Assembly: GCA_017619985.1 (NCBI GenBank)
Contig: JAFZRG010000016.1
Coordinates: 1 to 17,575, forward strand
Reading direction: 5' to 3'
From: Bacillota bacterium
GTDB taxonomy: Bacteria; Bacillota; Clostridia; Peptostreptococcales; Anaerovoracaceae
DNA length: 17,575 nucleotides
This document shows, piece after piece, positions 6,618-13,630 of this stretch. Below the pieces are notes generated by a model. The model did not search any database and was not told the origin of the DNA. It saw nothing but the letters and a program-made list of their open reading frames with translations. The translations under genes were made by a program, and so were the position numbers. The first letter of the stretch is position 1; each line of letters begins with the position of its first letter.

Positions 6618-7571
6618 TTATATGGAGTCTAAGCAGGCGCACGCGACAAAGTGGCCGGGCGATACCTCTTCGAGAGGCGGTATCGATTTACATTTGTCGC
6701 AGGCGTAATTGCAGCGTTTGAAGAATCTGCATTCATCCGGCATGTTGATCGGGGAAGTGATCTCGCCTTTGATGATGATGCGTTCTCTCTTTTCGCCGAG
6801 TTCCGGGATGGGGATCGCGGAAAGCAGCGCTTTCGTGTACGGATGCAGCGGGTTCGCGAACAGCTCTTCCGACGGCGCCTTTTCGACGATCTTCCCCAGA
6901 TACATGACCGCGATGTCATCCGAGAAGTGGTTGACCACGGACAGGTCGTGGGTGATGAAGATATAAGACAGATGGAACTGTTCCTGCAGCTCTTTGAGCA
7001 GGTTCAGGATCTGCGCCTGGATGGATACGTCGAGGGCGGATACCGGTTCGTCGCAGACGATGAACTGCGGCTTCATCGCGAGCGCTCTCGCGATGCCGAT
7101 ACGCTGACGGCGGCCGCCGTCCAGCTCGTGCGGATATGTATTGAACAGACGCGGCGCGAGGCCTACGGTCGACATGAGTTCCGCGACGCGGACGTCCACT
7201 TCCGCCTTCGTCTTCATCAGCTTATTGGCGACGATGGGCTCCGCGATCAATTGGCTGACCGTCTTGCGGGGATCCAGAGAGGAATACGGGTCCTGGAAGA
7301 TCAGCTGCATATCCTTGCGGACGTGGCGCATCTGGGACCGTGAGAGATTCTGGATGTGCTTTCCGTCGAAGACGATCTCTCCCGCCGTCGGTTCAATCAG
7401 GCGGAGGATGCTTCTGCCGGTCGTGGATTTGCCGCAGCCGGACTCGCCGACCAGGCCGAGCGTCTTACCGCGTTCCAGAGTGAAACTGACGTCATCGACA
7501 GCCTGAAGGATACCGCGTTTAGTCTTGAAATATTTCTTGAGGTTTCTTACCTCGAGGATATTATCAGCCAT
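6618..7571 (-). CDS. oppF: Oligopeptide/dipeptide ABC transporter ATP-binding protein, OppF/DppF type
   Basis: 317-residue cytoplasmic ATPase. Walker A is GESGCGKST (42-50), the Q-loop lies in IFQDPYSSLDP (91-101), Walker B is FIVCDEPVSALD (170-181), followed by the H-loop in FITHDLS. The ABC signature reads LDGGRRQR (150-157) instead of LSGGQRQR. The C-terminal oligopeptide-transporter extension (LHPYTKALLSAIP) and a cysteine-rich tail (CRFFKRCNYACDKC) are present. It pairs with the OppD-type ATPase immediately upstream: the two genes are 2 bases apart, with an AAGGAGAG ribosome site inside the end of the upstream gene. Together they energise uptake through the two permeases. The family imports di- and oligopeptides, nickel or other ligands; neighbouring amino-acid enzymes favour peptides. 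Confidence 0.92.
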   Translation of the reverse strand: MADNILEVRNLKKYFKTKRGILQAVDDVSFTLERGKTLGLVGESGCGKSTTGRSILRLIEPTAGEIVFDGKHIQNLSRSQMRHVRKDMQLIFQDPYSSLDPRKTVSQLIAEPIVANKLMKTKAEVDVRVAELMSTVGLAPRLFNTYPHELDGGRRQRIGIARALAMKPQFIVCDEPVSALDVSIQAQILNLLKELQEQFHLSYIFITHDLSVVNHFSDDIAVMYLGKIVEKAPSEELFANPLHPYTKALLSAIPIPELGEKRERIIIKGEITSPINMPDECRFFKRCNYACDKCKSIPPLEEVSPGHFVACACLDSI

Positions 7572-7573
7572 CG

Positions 7574-8584
7574 TTATCTCTCCTTCCGCTCGATGTGGAA
7601 TCCGGGCCGTTCATAAGCGCAGCACCGGATCGCATGCGTTTCGGTAACGTATTTCTTCTCCTGCGGCAGGTCGCACTTCTCGTCATAGTACGGGCAGCGA
7701 GGTGCAAACGGGCATCCGGGTGGCATATCCATCGGGTCCAGCATCAGGCCGCGTATCGGCGTCAGTTTCGCCTTGCGGTCGTTGATGTTGGGCAGCGAGT
7801 TGAACAGGCCTTCCGTATAGGGATGCATGGTGTGGTTGAAAACGTCTTCCAGCGTTCCCTGCTCTACGATATTGCCGCCGTACATAACGGCTACGTCGTC
7901 GCAGACTTCCGCCACGATACCGAGGTCGTGCGTGATCATGATGAGCGAGGTCTGGTACTGCTGGCGCAGATTTCGCATCAGATCCAGGACCTGCGCCTGG
8001 ATGGTCACGTCGAGCGCCGTCGTGGGCTCGTCCGCGATCAGGAGCTGCGGATGGCAGGCCAGCGCGATCGCGATGACGACGCGCTGCTTCATGCCGCCGG
8101 AGAATTCATGGGGATACTCCCCTGCCCGTTCGCCGGGGATACCGACGAGTTCGAGCATGTCGATCGCCTTGCGCTGCGCGTCTGCCATCGAAACATCCTC
8201 GTGGAGCATGATGCTTTCCGCGATCTGGTCGCCGACCGTGAATACTGGGTTCAGGGCGGTCATGGGATCCTGGAAGATCATGGAGATGTCCTTACCGCGG
8301 ATCTTTTCCAGTTCCTTAATGCTGATGTTCAGCATGTCGTGGCCGTTGATGACCATCTTTTCGCATTCCACGACCCCGGGGGGATCGGGAACGAGCCGGA
8401 GCAGGGACAGCGCCGTCGTCGTCTTTCCCGCGCCTGTCTCTCCTACGAGGCCGAGGGCTTTCCCTCTTTCGATCTCAAGGTCGAGACCGTTGACCGCGTA
8501 GCAGATGCCGTCTTCCGTCTCGAAGCGAACCTGCAGGTTTTTAAGGTCCAGGACCAGGTCTTTCGTATTTTCTGTTTGACTCAT
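7574..8584 (-). CDS. oppD: Oligopeptide/dipeptide ABC transporter ATP-binding protein, OppD/DppD type
   Basis: 336-residue ATPase with Walker A GETGAGKTT (48-56), Q-loop in MIFQDPMTALNP (102-113), canonical signature FSGGMKQR (161-168), Walker B LLIADEPTTALD (181-192) and H-loop in MITHDLGIVAE. The C-terminal extension HPYTEGLFNSLP is the oligo_HPY region, followed by CPFAPRCPYYDEKC and a later CC. Four-cysteine tails like this bind a 4Fe-4S cluster in at least one characterised OppD, so that is possible here. The ATG follows the oppC-like stop by 10 bases; its ribosome site TAGGAGGT overlaps that stop codon, implying translational coupling. D and F ATPases form the heterodimer of the importer. 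Confidence 0.93.
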   Translation of the reverse strand: MSQTENTKDLVLDLKNLQVRFETEDGICYAVNGLDLEIERGKALGLVGETGAGKTTTALSLLRLVPDPPGVVECEKMVINGHDMLNISIKELEKIRGKDISMIFQDPMTALNPVFTVGDQIAESIMLHEDVSMADAQRKAIDMLELVGIPGERAGEYPHEFSGGMKQRVVIAIALACHPQLLIADEPTTALDVTIQAQVLDLMRNLRQQYQTSLIMITHDLGIVAEVCDDVAVMYGGNIVEQGTLEDVFNHTMHPYTEGLFNSLPNINDRKAKLTPIRGLMLDPMDMPPGCPFAPRCPYYDEKCDLPQEKKYVTETHAIRCCAYERPGFHIERKER

Positions 8585-8594
8585 AGCGGACCTC

Positions 8595-9494
8595 CTACTG
8601 CTTCAGCTTCGGGTCGAGCGCGTCGCGCAGACCGTCGCCCATCAGGTTGAACGCAAGCACGGTGATCATGATGGCGAGACCCGGGAAATTCGTAAGGTAA
8701 CTGTAGTCCCGGATATACTGTCTGCCGCTCGAGAGCATCGCGCCCCATTCGGGTGCGGGCACCGGGACACCCAGCCCGAGGAAGCTCAGGAAGGATGCCG
8801 TCAGGATACCGTTTGCGACGCCCATCGTGACCTGCACGATGATGGGAGAAAGCGAATTCGGCAATACGTGTGAGAATATGATCTTCAAGTCGCTGACGCC
8901 CGCGACTTTCGCGGCCTCGATGTATTCCTGGTCGCGGACCGGCAGAACGGCGGAGCGCGCTGTCCGCGCGAACGCCGACATGTACACCAGACCGACGGCC
9001 AGCATCAGGACGATCAGGCTCTGACCGAACGCGGACATGATCGCGATACCCAGCAATACGGACGGGATACCCATGAAGATATCGCAGAACCGCATGATGA
9101 CGTTTTCGATCACGCCGCCGTAATACCCCGCGATCAGGCCCAGCGTGGCGCCGATCGCGCAGGATATGGCTACGGAGACGATACCGACAGCCAGTGAGTA
9201 CTTCGCACCGTACAGGACTCTCGTCAGAACATCGCGCCCGTACTGGTCCGTACCGAAGAGATGTTCGGTATTCGGTGCGATAAACCGCTGGGACAGATCC
9301 TGCTGCACGATATCCACTTCGTAGTCGTAGATCAGCTGCGCAGCGATCGCCAGAACGATGATGATGACGATCAGGATGAGACCGACCATCGCACTGGGGC
9401 TCTTCTTGTAGTTGTGCCATACATCCGCAGCCAGGGACCTTTTCTTATACTTTTTGTATTCGTCCAAACTGATTCTGTTCGTATTTTCTTCCAT
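8595..9494 (-). CDS. oppC: Oligopeptide/dipeptide ABC transporter permease, OppC/DppC type
   Basis: 299-residue inner-membrane permease. It has a cytoplasmic N-terminus (MEENTNRISLDEYKKYKKR), a first membrane helix (MVGLILIVIIIVLAIAA), a short extracytoplasmic domain and further helices. The EAA-type coupling loop YIEAAKVAGVSDLKIIFSHV and FSHVLPNSLSPIIV are diagnostic of OppC/DppC. I chose the ATG at 9492-9494 because GAGGTG sits 4 bases before it. A TTG codon at 9504-9506, overlapping the upstream stop, would add only MRCH and lacks a ribosome site. The gene begins 8 bases after the oppB-like stop. With the B subunit it forms the translocation pore. Confidence 0.92.
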   Translation of the reverse strand: MEENTNRISLDEYKKYKKRSLAADVWHNYKKSPSAMVGLILIVIIIVLAIAAQLIYDYEVDIVQQDLSQRFIAPNTEHLFGTDQYGRDVLTRVLYGAKYSLAVGIVSVAISCAIGATLGLIAGYYGGVIENVIMRFCDIFMGIPSVLLGIAIMSAFGQSLIVLMLAVGLVYMSAFARTARSAVLPVRDQEYIEAAKVAGVSDLKIIFSHVLPNSLSPIIVQVTMGVANGILTASFLSFLGLGVPVPAPEWGAMLSSGRQYIRDYSYLTNFPGLAIMITVLAFNLMGDGLRDALDPKLKQ

Positions 9495-9502
9495 ATGGCA
9501 CC

Positions 9503-10432
9503 TCAATTCGAATACTGCGCTTTGATGCGCGGGTCAGCGTACGCATAGGCGATATCCACCAGGAGCATGGTGATGTTCATGAAGATCGTGAACATGATGA
9601 TGCAGCCGGTGGCGAGGGTCATATCGCGGTTGTTGATCGCGGAAACCGTCAGTCTCCCGACACCCGGCCATGCAAAGACCGTTTCGATCGCGACCGCGCC
9701 GCCCAGCGAATTGCCGAACGTGGTACCGAACACGTTGATGATGGGGATCAACGCGTTCTTCAATGCGTGCTTGCGGATGACCTGCTTCTCGCTCACGCCT
9801 TTGGCGCGCGCCGTGCGCAGATAGTCCTGCCGGATGACGTCCAGCATGGACGATCTGGTGATTCTGGTCATATGTCCCGCATTGCCGGCACCCAGTGTGA
9901 GCGCCGGAAGGATGATGTATTGGATACCGCCGCTGCCGCCGGAAGGAAGAAGCTTCAGCTTCAGGGACAGAGCGAGGATGAGCAGCAGGCCCAGCCAGAA
10001 TGCCGGCATGGATACGCCTAAAAGCGCGGTCACCATGCTGACGCCGTCCAGAACGGATCTGTGATGCGTGGCCGCCGCTATTCCCAGTGGTATGGATATC
10101 AATAGTGTTACGATGATGCTTGCGAACGCCAGTTTCAGCGTAGCCGGGAACCGTTGGAAGAAACACTCGGCAACGGGCCGTTTCAATGAGAGTGACATAC
10201 CGAGGTCACCTTTGATCAGACCCTTCATGTAGCGGAAATACCGCTCCATCAGAGTGCCGTTCAGGCCCAGTTCCTCCCGCATCATCTCGATCTCAGCTTC
10301 TGTGGCATCCTGTGGCGCCATGGAGGAAATGATATCTCCTGGCGCGAGATCCATCAGGAAATAGACCACGAAAGAGACCGCCAGCAAAACTGGGATCATC
10401 ATGAGGATCCTTTTTAAAACGTAACGATACAT
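9503..10432 (-). CDS. oppB: Oligopeptide/dipeptide ABC transporter permease, OppB/DppB type
   Basis: 309-residue integral membrane protein of typical OppB/DppB length. It begins MYRYVLKRILMMIPVLLAVSF and contains MDLAPGD (27-33), the motif that marks this subunit. Several hydrophobic helices follow. The coupling loop reads ARAKGVSEKQVIRKHALKN, followed by ALIPIINVFG. The C-terminus has ETVFAWPGVGRL, another family hallmark. The start codon is preceded by TACGGAGG at good spacing. A large stem-loop separates it from the binding-protein gene upstream, which probably lowers permease output relative to the binding protein. Confidence 0.93.
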   Translation of the reverse strand: MYRYVLKRILMMIPVLLAVSFVVYFLMDLAPGDIISSMAPQDATEAEIEMMREELGLNGTLMERYFRYMKGLIKGDLGMSLSLKRPVAECFFQRFPATLKLAFASIIVTLLISIPLGIAAATHHRSVLDGVSMVTALLGVSMPAFWLGLLLILALSLKLKLLPSGGSGGIQYIILPALTLGAGNAGHMTRITRSSMLDVIRQDYLRTARAKGVSEKQVIRKHALKNALIPIINVFGTTFGNSLGGAVAIETVFAWPGVGRLTVSAINNRDMTLATGCIIMFTIFMNITMLLVDIAYAYADPRIKAQYSN

Positions 10433-10452
10433 GTGGGCCTCCGTAAAGTGGC

Positions 10453-10486
10453 TTTTCCCCGGCCAGCCAAAACTGACCGGGGAAAA
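10453..10486 (-). other. Intercistronic stem-loop between binding-protein and permease genes
   Basis: Two 14-base arms (10453-10466 and 10473-10486) pair perfectly except for one G-U wobble on the minus strand, around a 6-base loop. No U-tract follows; the next bases are GCCACTTTACGGAGG, which includes the oppB ribosome site. Such structures between a binding-protein gene and its permease usually protect the upstream mRNA 3' end or partly terminate transcription, giving excess binding protein. Structure is seen; function is inferred. Confidence 0.75.
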
Positions 10487-10515
10487 CCGGAATTACCTGA
10501 TGTAAGGTGATCGGA

Positions 10516-12081
10516 TTAGTCTTCGAGCTTCTGTACGCCCTTGAAGGAGTGGACGAGTGCCGGGTGGAGCAGGATGCCTTCAACACCCTTTGCCGCGCCC
10601 ATGGTCAGGGTAGCCTGAGCGATGGGGACCCAGTTGATGATCTCGCAGGTCAGCTTCTCCTGAAGCTCTTTGTACAGCTCCGCTCTTCTGGTGCGGTCGA
10701 CTTCGCCGGCAGCCTCGTCGATCAGTGCGTCGATCTCGGGATCCTGCAGGTGAGCGTAGTTACGTCCGCCCTGAGAGTGGATCGGGTTGCGGTACATGTA
10801 GTCCGCGTTCTTGCCCGGGGTCCAGGAAACGATGGAGAGCTCCACGCCGCTGGTCGGGCCGTCGGAAGTCAGCAGCTCGATCAGAGCGGACTGCTGCATG
10901 TATTCGACGTCGATCTTGACGCCGTACTTAGCCATCTGGGCCTGGAAGTTCTCGGCCATCTTGACGCGGTGGTCCGCATCGGAGGTGACGAGCTTGATCG
11001 TGGAGCCGACAACGCCGAGTTCTTCGAACAGAGCCTTCGCTCCTTCCGGATCATAGGGGATGCCTTCGATATCGGCATAGAATTCAACGTCTCTGCACTG
11101 GATGCTGGTGGAGACCTGTGCATAACCGTCCCATGCGGCCAGGACCATTTCGTCCTTGTCGATCGCCTTGGCTACTGCCAGACGGAACTTGGGATCGGAT
11201 ACGATGGAGTTGGCATTCTGCAGGTTGAACGCGATGAAATGCTGGCCGCGGCCGGTGGTCGTGAGCAGCTGGAATTCATCGCTGTCGGACAGTCTGGAGT
11301 AGTCGGTGGCAGCCGGCGACATGATGACGTCGACTTCGCCGTTTTCCAGAGCGATCATACGGGCAGATGCTTCGGGGATCATCTTGAAGACGAGGCGTCT
11401 GGTGTTGGGAACGGGCGCGGACGTGCAGTTCTCGAAACGGACCAGGGAGACATAGTCGCCGGGAACGAATTCTTCGAACATGAACGGACCGGTACCGATC
11501 TTGACGGCTTCTTCTTCAGGCATGGATTCGAAAGCTTCCTTGGACTGGATGGACAGAGCGTTGGCTGCGAACGTGTAGTTGAAGTCAACGTCGCCGGCTA
11601 CCAGTTTGCATTCGAAGGTCAGGTCGTCGATCTTGATGAATTCCTTGATCTTGGCCACATAGTTCGCGGCGGTGGACTTCTCAGGACCTCTGACCATGAG
11701 GGAGAACTCAACGTCGTCAACGTCGAGCACGGTGCCATCATGGAAGTTGATGCCGGGCTTCAGATAGAAGATCCAGTCATCCGGAGCGACCATTTCCCAA
11801 TGGTCGACTAATTCGCCTTCGTTCGTGATAGTGTTCAGGTTGGTATCGGTCAGCAGGTCGATAACGAGGTCCTGAACGATCTGATTGGTTTCGGCGGTAG
11901 TCGCAGTGGGATCGATCGTCGTGAACTCATCAGCCATGGCGATGATGATCGTGTCCTTGTAGTGCGGCTCGCCGGAAGGCTGATCGTCTCCGCCCGACTG
12001 CGCGGGCTCGTTGCTGCCGGAGCAGGCTGCAAGCGAGAAGATCATGGCCATTGCAAGCAGTAGTGCAAGAATCTTCTTCAT
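10516..12081 (-). CDS. oppA: Peptide-type ABC transporter substrate-binding lipoprotein (SBP family 5)
   Basis: 521-residue extracytoplasmic binding protein. A lipoprotein signal peptide (MKKILALLLAMAMIFSLAAC, lipobox LAAC with C20 as the lipidated residue) leads into a low-complexity Ser/Gly/Glu linker. The mature part shows SBP-5 hallmarks: an FHDGTVLDVDDVEFSL stretch after a W...L pattern, IGTGPFMFEEF, and GRNYAHLQDPEIDALIDEA near the C-terminus. It captures peptides or similar ligands for the permeases and ATPases encoded next. The ATG has an excellent AGGAGG ribosome site. It is the first gene of the operon and lies about 53 bases downstream of the predicted start from the consensus sigma-54 promoter, so expression should depend on the adjacent NtrC-type regulator. 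Ligand specificity cannot be read from the sequence. Confidence 0.93.
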   Translation of the reverse strand: MKKILALLLAMAMIFSLAACSGSNEPAQSGGDDQPSGEPHYKDTIIIAMADEFTTIDPTATTAETNQIVQDLVIDLLTDTNLNTITNEGELVDHWEMVAPDDWIFYLKPGINFHDGTVLDVDDVEFSLMVRGPEKSTAANYVAKIKEFIKIDDLTFECKLVAGDVDFNYTFAANALSIQSKEAFESMPEEEAVKIGTGPFMFEEFVPGDYVSLVRFENCTSAPVPNTRRLVFKMIPEASARMIALENGEVDVIMSPAATDYSRLSDSDEFQLLTTTGRGQHFIAFNLQNANSIVSDPKFRLAVAKAIDKDEMVLAAWDGYAQVSTSIQCRDVEFYADIEGIPYDPEGAKALFEELGVVGSTIKLVTSDADHRVKMAENFQAQMAKYGVKIDVEYMQQSALIELLTSDGPTSGVELSIVSWTPGKNADYMYRNPIHSQGGRNYAHLQDPEIDALIDEAAGEVDRTRRAELYKELQEKLTCEIINWVPIAQATLTMGAAKGVEGILLHPALVHSFKGVQKLED

Positions 12082-12144
12082 GTTTTTCCTCCTAAAATCA
12101 ATGAAACAACGAACAAGGTTTTTACCTTACGGTTTTTTATAGAA

Positions 12145-12160
12145 AGCAAAAACCGTGCCA
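12145..12160 (-). promoter_or_regulatory. Sigma-54 (-24/-12) promoter of the transporter operon
   Basis: On the minus strand the bases are TGGCACG-GTTT-TTGCT, an exact match to the sigma-54 consensus TGGCACG-N4-TTGCW, preceded by a pyrimidine tract. Taking the C of TTGC as -12, transcription should start near 12134, about 53 bases ahead of the binding-protein ATG. The activator is almost certainly the sigma-54-type regulator encoded immediately upstream. The -24 element is also the 3' arm of a terminator hairpin. Confidence 0.88.
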
Positions 12161-12170
12161 AAAGGCACGG
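12148..12170 (-). terminator. Rho-independent terminator of the sensor-regulator operon
   Basis: A perfect 7-bp stem (ccgtgcc at 12153-12159 with ggcacgg at 12164-12170) with an AAAA/TTTT loop, followed on the minus strand by TTTTT. It lies about 85 bases after the regulator stop codon and is well placed to end the kinase-regulator transcript. It shares its 3' arm and U-tract with the sigma-54 promoter. Confidence 0.75.
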
Positions 12171-12203
12171 CAATTGATTTATCAAGCTTTTTGTAACATA
12201 AGC

Positions 12204-12248
12204 GAAATAATTGCACGGCAGATTTTGCGTTTCGCGCGCAATTATTGC
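12204..12248. promoter_or_regulatory. Candidate upstream activating sites for the NtrC-type regulator
   Basis: Two related near-palindromes lie between the regulator stop and the sigma-54 promoter: gcaattattgc (12238-12248, perfect arms) and gaaataattgc (12204-12214, one mismatch). Their centres are 34 bp apart, about three helical turns, at roughly -109 and -75 from the predicted start. That is usual placement for enhancer sites of sigma-54 activators. The outer bases also form a 9-bp inverted repeat (12206-12214 with 12238-12246). Assignment is by position and symmetry only. Confidence 0.45.
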
Positions 12249-12256
12249 CGATTCTG

Positions 12257-13630
12257 TCAATTTTTTAGCCCGTATTCGTGGATCTTGTTTAATAATCCCC
12301 GTTTGGAGATACCGAGATCCTCCGCCGTCTTGTCCCGTCGTCCGCCATTCTTCTTCAGCGTCTGCAGGATCGCCAGCTTCTCGATCTCCTTCAGGGAATG
12401 ACTGGCAAGATAATCTTCCAGCTCCGCCCTGCCTTCCGCGGTCTGCATCGAACGGTATTCTTCCTTTACCTCTCCGGGCAGGTCGCAGGTATCGATGATA
12501 CCGCCTTTGCAGACGATGCAGGCATATTCCATGATGTTCGCCAGCTGACGCACGTTGCCCGGATACGGATAACCCGTCAGCAGATCCACGGCCTCCTGGG
12601 TCATGCCGGTGACGGATTTGCGCATCTCGAACGAGTTCTGCTGGAGGAAATGCTCGCAGAGCAGCAGGATATCCTCCGGCCGCTCGCGCAGCGGCGGGAT
12701 CTCGATCGACATGACGTTCAGGCGGTAATACAGATCTTCGCGGAACTTCTTTTCTTCGATCAGGGTCCTCAGGTCGCGGTTCGTCGCCGCGATGACCCGC
12801 ACGTCGACCTTGCGCGGCTCGCCTGCCCCGACCGGCGTGAATTCCTTGTCCTGCAGCACGCGCAGGATCTTCGCCTGCAGCGCGAGAGGCATGTCGCCGA
12901 TCTCGTCCAGGAAGATCGTACCGCGGTCCGCCAGTTCGAATTTGCCCTTGCGGTCCGAATCGGCGCCGGTGAACGATCCCTTGCGGTGACCGAAGAATTC
13001 GGATTCCAGCAGATTCTCTGGAATGGCTGCGCAGTTGACCACGATAAACCGCTCGTCCTTTCTCTTGCCTCCCTCGTGGATGGCCTTTGCGACGAGTTCC
13101 TTGCCTGTGCCGCTTTCGCCCGTGATCAGCACGTTGGAATCGATGTCCTTCAGTGTATCGATCAACTCGTATACGCGCTGCATGCCCGGGCTCTCGCCGA
13201 TGATGCGGTCGAAGTGGCGACTGCTCTCCAGCTCGTCGGACAGGTAGGATACCCGTTCGGAAAGCTGGCGGAACTCCAGCGCCTGCTTCAGGACGATCTT
13301 GAGCTCCTCGAGATCCAATGGCTTTGTCAGGTAGGTGAACGCGCCTGCCTTCATCGCCTCCACAGACGTTCCGATGCTGGCGTAGGCCGTCATCATGATG
13401 ACAGAGATCGAAGGATCGATCTCTTTTACGCCTTTCAGCACTTCCAGACCGTCTTCGTCGCCCAGTTTCAGATCCAGCAGCATCATATCGCAGGATTCGC
13501 GCTGCAGCTGCTCGTAAAGCGGCGCGGAACTCCGGAACGTCCGCACTTCATAGCTGCTCTTCAGAGCAAACGTCAGGGATACGCAGATCCCCTGCTCGTC
13601 ATCCACGATCCATATTCTGGGCTTCATCAT
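12257..13630 (-). CDS. NtrC-family sigma-54-dependent response regulator
   Basis: 457 residues with the full three-domain layout. The receiver domain (about 5-120) has D10/D11, phospho-acceptor D53 in LLDLKLGDEDG, T81 and K103. The AAA+ domain (about 140-370) has Walker A GESGTGKE (171-178), the sigma-54 contact loop as GSFTGA (218-223; usual form GAFTGA), and Walker B GTIFLDEIGD (237-246). A Fis-type helix-turn-helix ends the protein (KTAEDLGISKRGLLNKIHEYG). It should be phosphorylated by the overlapping kinase, bind upstream DNA and open the sigma-54 promoter that lies just after its own gene. Its start overlaps the 3' end of the kinase gene by 32 bases, indicating coupled expression. A second ATG follows the first immediately and cannot be excluded. 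A genome encoding this needs rpoN. Confidence 0.93.
   Translation of the reverse strand: MMKPRIWIVDDEQGICVSLTFALKSSYEVRTFRSSAPLYEQLQRESCDMMLLDLKLGDEDGLEVLKGVKEIDPSISVIMMTAYASIGTSVEAMKAGAFTYLTKPLDLEELKIVLKQALEFRQLSERVSYLSDELESSRHFDRIIGESPGMQRVYELIDTLKDIDSNVLITGESGTGKELVAKAIHEGGKRKDERFIVVNCAAIPENLLESEFFGHRKGSFTGADSDRKGKFELADRGTIFLDEIGDMPLALQAKILRVLQDKEFTPVGAGEPRKVDVRVIAATNRDLRTLIEEKKFREDLYYRLNVMSIEIPPLRERPEDILLLCEHFLQQNSFEMRKSVTGMTQEAVDLLTGYPYPGNVRQLANIMEYACIVCKGGIIDTCDLPGEVKEEYRSMQTAEGRAELEDYLASHSLKEIEKLAILQTLKKNGGRRDKTAEDLGISKRGLLNKIHEYGLKN

Noticed and set aside
12078..12260. Small minus-strand open frame in the regulator-binding-protein gap.
   Set aside because: It overlaps the terminator, the sigma-54 promoter and the binding-protein leader, and has no ribosome site or recognisable protein features.
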